Below are positions 55,462-64,000 of a stretch of 64,000 nt of DNA, one piece after another (within the stretch, counting starts at the first letter, position 1; every line of letters begins with the position of its first letter). Source of the stretch: Ganoderma boninense. Lineage: Eukaryota; Basidiomycota; Agaricomycetes; Polyporales; Polyporaceae. Location: assembly GCA_002900995.3 (NCBI GenBank), contig CM035311.1, positions 806,001 through 870,000 of the forward strand, read 5' to 3'. A program made the position numbers and the translations under genes. Under the pieces are notes generated by a model. That model was not told the DNA's origin and made no database searches. It saw only the letters and a program-made list of their open reading frames with translations.

Positions 55462-55810
55462 GGCGCTGGACCTATGCCTTCCCAGTCACGGTCACTCGTC
55501 CGCCGCCGGGTCGGAGATTTGTGAAAGTCGTCGGATCCATCCCAAAATGCAGAGTTATGCGACGAGCGTCGCGCAGAGCTTTCCCATTAAGGATGACCTC
55601 ACACGGCACACACATTTCTCGTTGCAGGGATGACAGGTGCCGATGCTGAACCTTGACTGAACTAGGAAGTGTCTCTGGCGGCGGGAGCCGGCGGCTTAAG
55701 ACTGTGGCCGCGAGCATATCAGGGTGGGCGCTGTCTCTCTCTTCTATATCCCCCTCTCTTATTCTCATTACTGGGCCAGTGCAGTCCAGCCTTGTCCTTT
55801 CAGAAACAAC
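55462..55810. promoter_or_regulatory. shared divergent promoter region
   Basis: A 349-base spacer between the start of the kinase-like gene (minus) and P450-2 (plus). A CTATATCCCC stretch near 55743 may be the P450-2 core promoter. A minus-strand frame covering 55472-55768 is not recognised. Confidence 0.4.
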
Positions 55811-58276
55811 ATGTCAGAGACCCTTGTAATTATCGGGCTGTCTTCGATTCTCTCATTCCTCCTTTGGTGGTTTCGCCGTCCCAGTGGAATGCCTCCTGGT
55901 CCACCGAGGTCATTCTGGGGAGATAGCACCCTCGATATCCCCCGCATCAAGCCTTGGGAGACGTTCACAGCCTGGAACAGGAAGTATGGTGCGCTCGACA
56001 TCCTCCTCGAGTCCGGACCCCTACCCACGCCCCCCCCCAAACCCGCAACTAACTAACTGTATCCCTCTCTGTAGGACCTATTATATCTTTCTACTTGGGG
56101 CGCAAGCCCGTCATTGGTGCGTTGCGTTTCTCCAACGCTGTGGCGAATAAAATGTTGGGTTAATTGCCATTGCTGCAGTGCTGGGAACCGCGCAAGCCGC
56201 TTGGGATCTCCTGGATAAGCGCGCCGACATCTACTCTGCGCGGCCAAGGAGCATCGTTGCGTGAGTACTCTTTGACATTTCCCCCACAAGTAGCGTATGT
56301 GAGGCCTGAGTGCGCCACCTTGACTTCTCGACAGGGGAGAGATTCTCTCTGGGGATAACCGATCGATCACCTGGTCGTATGGGCCGAGATACAAGAAATG
56401 GCGAGCGGTGAGCACTGCTGAATACTTTCAGGTATGGCGGATGGGTCGACTCAACGGGTGCGGCGACGCACTGCACAGCTGATGCAAGCGAGCTTGAGCG
56501 CGACCGCCTCGGCCCAGTACCGTCCTCTGCAGTCGCTCGAGAGCAAGCTCATGCTGCAGAGACTGCTCAACTTGAAGGATGACTTCGCGTACAAGAGCGA
56601 GATCACTTTGTGAGTGGGATCCCGCAGTGCTCGTGACCGAGGAGGTCTGGCAGTACTTATATGGGTCTATGCACCCATGTTCAGGTTCCAGATGTCTGTG
56701 ATTTTCAGACTGGCGTACGGGAGAAGGGTGAAAAGCCTGCAAGACGAAGTCGTGCTGGCGAAGATCAGGGCTGGTTCTTGTGAGTCACTTCGTCAATCCT
56801 GCGCCTGACGCATGTGACTTGAACTTCACGATCATGGACACACCTGGAACAGATTTTGGCGAGTGAGTACCAGATATTGGTGTGCAGGATGGCGCATAAG
56901 GCTGACGATGCTGATAGTGTCCAGTGGGTGACTGATTCCCCTTCGCGTCGCCCTGTCATTTCACCTCACTCGCAGAGTTCCGGGAAAGTATCTTGTCGAG
57001 TCGGTAAGCATATTCTGGCCCTCCCGAAGTGGAATTGGAATTGGTTGAAGTTGTCTGCAGTGGCCAATTATTCTCTGGCTTCCAAAGCGCCTCCAATGGT
57101 TCCGAAGGGACATCGATAAACATCGCGAAATGGACATCGAGTTGTACACGTCCCTGATGAACCAGGTGCGAAAGAAGATGTCGGACGGCACGGCGCAACC
57201 AAGCATGGCGACGATTGCCCTTGGAAAGCAGGCGGAGTTTGGATTGACGGAGCTGGAGACGGCGTACACCCTCTCGGGTCCTGGGGATGCTGGCGTCGGA
57301 ACGGTGAGCAGTTGCTGCATCTGGATATGGATCAGCTTTCTGAGACTCCGTGTCTAGACACTTATCACAATCGAAAACTTCCTCCGTAAGTCTATTTTTC
57401 GTGGTCTCCCGCGTCCGCGAGTCCGACTCTTTCTCGACCAGTGGCGATGCTGCACCATCGCGATGTATATTTGAAGTTGCGGGATGACCTGGATCGGGTG
57501 GTCGGACCGAATCGTCTTCCTGAATACTCGGACATGGAGTCCCTTCCATACCTGATGGCCGCGCTGAAAGAAGTCACCAGGTTAGTCTTCCCAACTTGAC
57601 GTGGACCGAGGAATTCATAGATTGTCGCTAGGTGGCGCCCGGTTGCGCCAACTGGGTTTCCGCACGCAGTAACGCAGGACGATGTCTACCAAGGGCACTT
57701 TATCCCCAAGGGGGCGACTGTATACGGAAACATACAGTGAGTTTAGTTCAGCTGCTGCAGATGTTCCCTGGTGAAGGCGGTGGAGGTGTGAACATACGTA
57801 CTCATGGACGCTACTACACGTAGCGCGATAAGTCGAGACCCGGAGATGTTTCCAGAACCTGATGTCTTCCGCCCTGAACGCTTCCTTGATGCGAAGAACC
57901 CCAAGCTGGCGAGCTTCACCATTCCTTTCGGGTTCGGTCGGCGAATATGTCCTGGGATGCACGTCGCGAGCCAGTCCATCTACATTGTGGTTGCCAGGTA
58001 AGTCAGTCCTGTAATCAATATTGGAGAGCGTCTCTTCGGATACTGATACAAAGTTGAAACACATACAGGATGCTCTGGGCCTTTGATATCGCTCCGATGC
58101 AGGATGAACACGGCAACCCCATCCTGCCGTCGACGGCGGCGTATACGACTAGGTTGGTCAGTGGGCCGGAGCCATTCCCCCTGGCGCTCAAGGTCCGCGG
58201 AAAGACCGTGGAGGAGATGATTATTCTCGAGAGTGAGCGTGCTGAGGCTGAAGCAATGCGATGGGATGTCGAGTAG
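55811..58276 (+). CDS. cytochrome P450 monooxygenase 2
   Basis: ER-anchored haem-thiolate monooxygenase. Fourteen exons close to 511 aa: 55811-55988, 56075-56116, 56179-56260, 56335-56407, 56479-56609, 56685-56779, 56853-56862, 56976-57003, 57061-57303, 57358-57385, 57442-57580, 57632-57736, 57824-57997 and 58069-58276. Signal anchor LVIIGLSSILSFLLWWF, hinge GMPPGPPR, ExxR in KEVTRWRP, FRPERF and haem loop FGFGRRICPG are all present. The I-helix reads AGVGTT, where P450-1 has AGADTT, so the usual acidic residue before Thr is Gly. A 10-nt exon (56853-56862) keeps frame between two longer exons. I chose the start at 55811 because an earlier in-frame ATG (55724) would put hydrophilic and extra hydrophobic sequence before the anchor. 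Substrate unknown. Confidence 0.92.
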
Positions 58277-58410
58277 AACGTCTGTAAAACGCTCTGTCAG
58301 TGTTACTGTAAAGCTGCCAGTTTTTCGGCGCTTCATGGGGGACTGTGGTGGGAAACGGCAACACAGCCACAGTTTACTCAACGCCCACGTCATCAGCCAC
58401 GACACCAGAC

Positions 58411-58995
58411 TACTGTGGGGCGAGAAACCTATAGGTTATTTGCAAACGTGAATAACAGGCGTTATTAACCATGGTCATTAACATGTGAAGAACCCAGGGG
58501 GGTTATTCGCACTGTTAGATACTCGGGCGCTTGATTGTAGCGTGTGCCATGGAGGAACATGGTCTGAACACCAATTGTGAGCATGATGGATGTCTAGGTG
58601 CACATTTCTGCCCTTGCCGTTTGTTTGCACCCAGTGGTGTGGCTCTGAGCAGACAACTTAGACTGACAATTTAGGCTGGGCCGGTTCTGCGCCTGCCAGG
58701 GTTGGGGCGCTTAATTCATGGATGGAATGGCTCACCACTGCCTCTGGCTCCAGGTCACAAATGTGTAACACAAGTCCTCCGTGAATGACGGCGCCATGGC
58801 GTGGACTCATTGCAGGGGCGTGCATTCGTTCAAAATACGGTTGACAGCGAGGAGGGAGGAGGAGGGCTCGAGGCGTAAGCGCCCTATAAGCGCCCGAAAT
58901 TAACTTGTTAATAACTGCGCGAATAACTCACCCTTAGACGGCCTCCTGTTAATAACCCTGCGAGAAACCCCCCGGATAGTTTTTCGCCCCACCCT
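58411..58995. mobile_element. 585-bp miniature inverted-repeat element with 9-bp target duplication
   Basis: The 9-base word ACACCAGAC occurs as a direct repeat immediately outside the element (58402-58410 and 58996-59004). Just inside, inverted ends share GTGGGGCG(A/G)(A)AAAC: GTGGGGCGAGAAAC on the left (58415) against GTGGGGCGAAAAAC read inward from the right (58991). Sub-terminal TTATTAAC/GTTAATAA words recur in both orientations. There is no transposase frame, so it is non-autonomous. A 9-bp duplication points to a Mutator-like or possibly hAT-like source; the superfamily is inferred. It lies 134 bases after the stop of P450-2. Confidence 0.72.
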
Positions 58996-59004
58996 ACACC
59001 AGAC

Positions 59005-59402
59005 CCCGCTGTCTCCCTCCCCCTTCTCCTACTTTGTTCAGTATGCAGCTATGGGGCGTATCCTGCAGTAACGTCCTGGTTTTTTTTTACCACTGCCACC
59101 CACGCACACCGCGCTGACCGCCGGATCCTTGATGGACCTTATCACGCGGAACTTTCGAGCGGCCTCGCCAGTTTCCCAGGCCTTGTCGAAGAAGCTCCTC
59201 CATGGGACCGCCGACGTGCAGCACCGCCCAAGCCGAACACATCAGTAAAACTGACAATGTCTGAAGGTCTGGATGCACTGGACAGCCACCCATCCAGACC
59301 ATCCAGACCTCCCGATTCAACGGTTTCGGACTCACAATCAAGGAGTAGAACAAACTGTTGCAGTTAACTCTCGATGCATCTTACATATAAATTATAGTTA
59401 CA
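59005..59402. other. spacer after the inverted-repeat element
   Basis: I see no supported gene. A short CATCCAGAC/CCAGACCTCC-rich repeat lies around 59285-59320. Confidence 0.4.
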
Positions 59403-60412
59403 TTATGGTCGAATGAGCGCAATGTTGAGGTAAAGCTCGAGAGAATAGGGTGGGGGATGGGCGGAGGAGGCTGCGGCGCCACAGCGGGGACAATTCCAAG
59501 CACTGGCTGGCCAGCGGAAAACGTTTTGACACATGGTACAAGCCGGCATTGTTTTAGATACCAATGCGTATATAATCCTACATCTGCTACACCTGAGAGG
59601 CGAGGCTCGAGAGAGTGCAGGACGAGGGGGACGGGAGGGATTGGAGGGGCACTGCGGGCACTGCAACGTACTTACCTGATGATCCCCAGCTCGCCCTTCC
59701 CTATCTCTCACCACCTGAACCCCTAGTCACATCCCCCGGTCCCACTAGTTGCCAAGACCTCGTTATTCGGTATTGTAATGTCTTGTTTGTGGAGTCGCAC
59801 AATGTTCATCATGTCGGGGTCGAGATCGGTGCCCTTCCTCGGGTAGCGGTTGCACAGGAAAGGTCGTGTTCAATCCAGTCAGCATAAGTGAGTACAGCAG
59901 GTATATCCATTGGATATAAAGCTGTATGCACCAAACAGAGTGAAAACTCGAAGGGAGGGTGAAGAGGGAACAGGGAGAAGGCAGCGGCGCCGGTCGATAA
60001 GTAAAGCGCTCAATGTTCTGAACGTGGGTCTGGCACCTCTGGGCGCCAATTGAAGCTGAAACGTCTGGACATGATCTGAAAAGTCTGCGACGGTACTTAC
60101 TCAGATCATCCAGAGCTGTGCAGGTTTTACTGATGCATTTAGAGGTACGATCATGATGCGAAGAACATATCTGTAAACTCTTTCAGACCCACGTTGAATG
60201 CTGCCGGGTATTGACGCACAGCATCCAAGCTGAAATTCCGCAGATACCGTCAAGGTTCGGGCTGGCTCGGGTCGATCATCGAAGAGGGCTTGCCAGAGGC
60301 CGGCTGAATCAGCAGCTGGCGCATCTTCTACGGCAGCGCCGCAGCCCTCGGCGTCGGTCGCTCCACGCGCACCTGAATCACATCGATCTTCGCTGTCTAC
60401 TGTGAGCGGCAC
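59403..60412 (-). CDS. possible hypothetical gene with a Cys-pair (zinc-ribbon-like) C-terminus
   Basis: Not recognised. The minus strand starts MPLTVDSEDRCDSGARG at 60412 with an open frame to about 60101. The last exon, ending at 59403, reads RCSRC...ACTMCQNVFRW...NCPRCGAA, three Cys-x2-Cys pairs that could form a zinc ribbon. Middle exons are uncertain; one segment near 59780-59860 reads CNRYPRKGTDLDPDMMNIV, which looks protein-like. The start is divergent from SDR reductase 2 by 150 bases. I cannot give a complete model, and two unrelated pieces remain possible. Confidence 0.3.
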
Positions 60413-60460
60413 TACGTGATCCTGCGGACCTCGTTCTCGATAGGGGGTACTACTGGGAGA

Positions 60461-60467
60461 TATAAAG
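60461..60467 (+). promoter_or_regulatory. TATA-like box of SDR reductase 2
   Basis: TATAAAG lies about 100 bases before the start at 60563, a plausible core promoter with a longer leader. Confidence 0.4.
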
Positions 60468-60562
60468 TGTAAGAGGCTGTTTCAGAAGCATCAGTGCTGT
60501 CTACTTACATATAGCTCAGTCTGTCCTCTGTTTGGGAGCCGACGACGCCGATCTGAAGCCCC

Positions 60563-62040
60563 ATGTCTCAGCCCGAGCTCGTTCTCGTACGCCACGACCT
60601 CGCCTATCGTTCTGCAGTGCATCGAGCTGACTATATGCGCTTTTTTAAGGTCACTGGTGCCTCCGGATATGTGGGTTCACACGTAGTGCGAGCCCTGCTG
60701 CAGGCTGGCTACCGTGTCCGAGGGTATGGACGTTCTTCTTCCTTCTGTATGCTGCCATACAAACCGACGTGATCGCAAACCAGGTCCGGACGCGGCGGTA
60801 AAATAGGCACACTGCGCGGATACTTCAAGGATCAACCAAAGTTCGAGGCCGTCCAGATCGATGACGTCGGCGCACCCGACCTCGACCTCACCACTGTCTT
60901 GGATGGTGGGTAGTGGTCAACCAGAACCTGGCAGCAGTGGTGCTTAGCTTCATCCGGACAGGTGTCAGTGCGATCGTCCATGTCGCGTGCCCTTTGGGTG
61001 GACGCAGTCTGGCAGCAGAGGGCCTGCGTGTACGTGTTCAATCGAGTCGCTGCACTACGACAGGATTGAATTGAGTATATAGACTGCCCTTGAAGGATCG
61101 CAGAATATTTTGAAGCAAGCTGTCAAGGCGGGTGTTTATAAGGTCGTGTTGACGAGTACATCTGCGACGGCTCTCAACCGTGCGTGCCTCTCCTTACGTT
61201 CAACGCTGGTATCAAAGCTCATGGATGTTGTGCAGCTGACCAGAAAAGAGCTTTCGCTGGAGGAATCATCTGTGATAAGGGTACGCGCATCTCGCCACAC
61301 CGCAGGTCAACTGCCATTAACCATCTCCTAGACTGGGGGAAGACGTCCGTAGAAGATGTTCTGAAAGAGGGAAACACCAGTCTCTACACCTACTCCGCCT
61401 ACAAGACGCTATCCGAGCAAGCGGCATGGAAGTTTGCAGAAGAGCACCCGGAGCTCGACCTCGCCACCAGTAAGCTCACTTAAATTCCATACCACCCTCC
61501 CTCGCGCGGCCTCGGATCCCCCACGCGCGCTGACGCACGCCCGCAGTCAACCCGCCCTTCGTGTACGGCGACCCGATCCCGGAGCTGCTCGGGGACAAGA
61601 ACTACCAAGCCCTGAGCTCGAACATGCTCATCTACCAGCTCCTCCTCGGCCCGCCCGGCCGCCCGCTGCCCCCGCAGATCCCGCCTTACTGGGTGAGCAT
61701 CGACGACGTCGCGCGCGCGCACGTCCTCGCGCTGCGCCTGCCCAAGCTCGCTGCCGCGGGCGCGGACGTCCGCGACAAGCGCTTCATCGTCGCGAGCCCC
61801 ACGCACCTGCTGTGGAGCGACGCGGTCAGGCTGCTGTTGAAGGAGCGGCCGGCGCTCAAGGAGAGGCTGCCGAGCTTGGAGGACGTGCCGCCGTTGCCGG
61901 GCCCGGTGGCGATCCTGGAGACGACGAGGGCGGCGGAGGTGCTCGGGTTGAAGGAGTATCGGGACGTGAACGAGGCGTTGCTCGAGACCGTTGACTCGCT
62001 TCTTCGGGTGGAGGGGGTGTGGAATGCTGCGTCTAGTTAA
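60563..62040 (+). CDS. extended SDR NAD(P)-dependent reductase 2
   Basis: Paralogue of SDR reductase 1, a predicted NADPH-dependent ketone/aldehyde reductase. Eight exons (60563-60586, 60650-60723, 60784-60905, 60962-61029, 61083-61179, 61236-61280, 61332-61469, 61547-62040) close to 353 aa. VTGASGYVGSHVV follows the 24-nt first exon (MSQPELVL). Catalytic Tyr-x3-Lys is YSAYK, and VVLTSTSATALN is the Ser-containing strand. PPFVYGDP and VSIDDVARAHVLAL mark the substrate half. A longer loop (ELLGDKNYQALSSN) after VYGDP accounts for most of the extra length. Six of eight exon lengths equal those of copy 1, which shows common ancestry by DNA-level duplication. The active-site surroundings differ (YSAYK against YTTAK), so substrates probably differ. 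Confidence 0.9.
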
Positions 62041-62789
62041 GAAAGCAACTGGTAAGTCTCGTCGTGTCCTTATAGCCCCGTGTCTTCTGCGCTGACGATC
62101 TGGTGTCGTGAACAGTGGGTTTGCTAGTAGACGGCGAATTTTGTACCAATACGAAGTACTTGACACCTTTGCGACGACCGGCCCGTCCACGCTACGTAGT
62201 CCCATGAAATCGGTGAAGCGCCAACGTTGTGGCGTGAGAGAGGCAGCGCATTCACGCTGGTCTCTCCGGATACGACACTGTTCGCTCCAGATTCGACCCA
62301 GAATTCTCAATACGGGACGAAGAATTGTCTTATCCACGATACACTGACTAGACTTAGCTAAAAGCATCCCGTTTGTTCAGAAGCTCGTGACTCGTTGGGT
62401 CCTGATGCTTCTCGCCGCGGCGGACAAGGTTGTCAAAGCGGCAGGTGGGTATCGCAACTCTCGCCGCTAGCCGACACTCCTTCTTATAAAGCTTGCACGG
62501 TCGTCAGCCACAGGAGATGAAGTCCACGAAACCCTCTCCCAGCGCCTCTCTTCGGAGCACATTCGCATCAGTCATCGCGCTTCGCTGCACTTTCAACAAC
62601 GCAATTCGGCGGGAACTTGCCCTCTATGTTATCCGAATTCTTCGTGGCATGGTGAGTGCCATTTTAATGCCATCGGAGCTTGCAGACGCAACGCATCCCA
62701 GATAGACCTCTCTCGCAGCTTCTCGCGACCCTGACTCCCCTACGTTACCCGACTTCCCCACCCTCCTTACGCATCGCCCATCCTCCTAT
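62041..62789. other. intergenic
   Basis: Spacer between SDR reductase 2 and DUF6533 copy 5. One exon-like stretch (about 62374-62444) could be read as KLVTRWVLMLLAAADKVV, but it has no partner exons, so I do not call a gene. Confidence 0.4.
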
Positions 62790-64000
62790 ATGGTATCTCA
62801 GGCGGGCCTGAGCGATCTCCGATTCAGCAACTAGTACGTGCTCTTGTTCCTTCCTTATGAGTCTGCCACCTGACCTCTGACGTTGGGACCAGCGGGTTCT
62901 TCGCCGTCGTGGGTGAGCTTCCGTCGTGGGTATCCCTCAGCTGCCCACAGCTCACCACCGCGTTTCACAGCATTCCTCGGTTACGAACACCTGATCACCT
63001 TCGACACTGAGGTGACGCTGTACTGGAAGAAACAGTTCAGCGGGGCAAGCGTTCTCTTCTTCGCCAACCGGTATCTCACCCTCATGTGGGCAATCGCGAC
63101 AGCAGCCAGCCCGTTCTACACTTCCCCGAAAGTAAGTGACAAGGTTTCAGCCCTGTTTGTGCCGAAGCACGACGACTGACCTGCACTCTCTATAGAGGTC
63201 GGTCCGTTGAGACAATCAGCGGTAGGCAGGACGCTTATCTGGCGGCCATACATAGTTGCATGCAGTCAGCACGCGGTCTGCAGTCCGTAGAGTGCTTTCT
63301 CTACCTTCCCTGGGCCGGTATGTGCCTCCACTGTCCTTCTGAGTCGTTCTCCGATTCTCAAAGGAGCCACAGCATTCTCCGCTCTCCGCGTGTACGCGCT
63401 GGGCAGGATCCGGTCCGTGGCGGTGCTCGTGTTCATCCTGTCTATGATGCCGAGCATCACGAAGTTCGTGAGTGTTCCTGTACGGCCGGCTGGTTGAGAT
63501 GTAATGAACCAAGCAAACCCGGATTTCGACGTTCAGGCGGCGACGTTCTGCATCATGCTCGTCACGGGGCTCCCAGACCACTCTCCCGACTGCAAAACTG
63601 TCCAAGGGCCGATCACAAAACGGCTGGCCAACTCGTGAGTCTTCCCTCGTGCTCGATGAAAAGTGTACTCATCTGCGCTTAGGTGTAAGTTATATTTTAT
63701 TGCATCAGTGGATAGCCGGCGGCTCTAAAACACGTATATCTTACTAGTCACGATCCTGTCCCGCACGAGCCTTATCACAGCAGAGGTTGTCGTCCTCGTC
63801 GTCACTTGGATTACGACCTATCGAAGAGGGGTGATGAGCGATAGGGCCGAAAGGCAAACTGTAGCGCATGTCGTGCTGTTCAACGGTGGGCCCTTGTCAA
63901 GCCCCAAAAGTCTGCGAGGATTCTTCAGCGAGCTCACCGCGTGCTGCCACTGCAGGAACTACGTATTTCTTGTGAGCGTCGCGCGACAATTTCTGTGTAA
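62790..64000 (+). CDS. DUF6533 multi-pass membrane protein 5, 3' part missing at window edge
   Basis: Fifth family member, cut by the right edge. Exon 1 is 62790-62833 (MVSQAGLSDLRFSNY), then 62893-62912 and 62971-63131 with the domain core YEHLITFDTEVTLYW and LFFANRYLTLMWAI. Later segments give SVECFLYLPWA, ATAFSALRVYALGRIRS with the helix VAVLVFILSMMPSI, ATFCIMLVTGLPDHS, LSRTSLITAEVVVLVVTW and VVLFNG. The last visible piece is TTYFL near 63958, and the window ends in an intron. The terminal LVSRF block is not included. The core has TLYW in place of RYFW, more diverged than the other copies. Confidence 0.8.

Overview
The window is eukaryotic nuclear DNA from a filamentous basidiomycete, most likely an agaricomycete of the polypore type. 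The signs are many short (about 45-80 nt) GT-AG introns, small exons, GC-rich coding sequence, an intron-bearing tRNA-Lys, and proteins typical of Agaricomycetes: DUF6533 and DUF6535 membrane proteins, expanded P450s, phenol 2-monooxygenase-like flavoproteins and a fungal-type kinase-like protein. I joined exons by hand from splice signals, reading frame and comparison among the paralogues in the window. Where I give a protein length, all exon phases close.

Layout. 1-1.3 kb: 5' part of a phenol 2-monooxygenase-like gene (minus) cut by the left edge. 3.1-8.1 kb: two DUF6533 membrane-protein genes (plus). 8.9-9.7 kb: the catalytic subunit of N-terminal acetyltransferase A (NAA10). 10.6-15.1 kb: a hybrid histidine kinase. 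16.1-17.2 kb: a DUF1275 membrane protein (minus). 19-25.6 kb: three tandem aminoglycoside-phosphotransferase-like (APH) copies, the middle one a pseudogene and the third with a mariner-like miniature element ending 4 bp before its start codon. 25.7-28.5 kb: a DUF6535 protein (minus). 29.1-29.2 kb: tRNA-Lys(CUU). 29.4-32.4 kb: an afadin/alpha-actinin-binding-domain protein.

From 33 kb onward the window is mostly accessory metabolism: SDR reductase 1, a third DUF6533 gene, a P450 and an alpha/beta hydrolase (both minus), a fourth DUF6533 gene (minus), two tandem phenol 2-monooxygenase-like genes, a kinase-like gene (minus) divergent from a second P450, a 585-bp inverted-repeat element with a 9-bp target duplication, a poorly supported Cys-rich gene, SDR reductase 2, and a fifth DUF6533 gene cut by the right edge.

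How the genes may work together. The flavin monooxygenases, P450s, SDR reductases and hydrolase could oxidise, reduce and hydrolyse aromatic or other small molecules. No polyketide synthase, NRPS, terpene synthase or other scaffold enzyme is visible, so this is a set of modifying or catabolic genes rather than a demonstrated biosynthetic cluster. Five DUF6533 genes lie between these blocks, which is the most striking uncharacterised association here. NAA10, the histidine kinase, tRNA-Lys and the ADIP-domain gene look like ordinary housekeeping or signalling loci.
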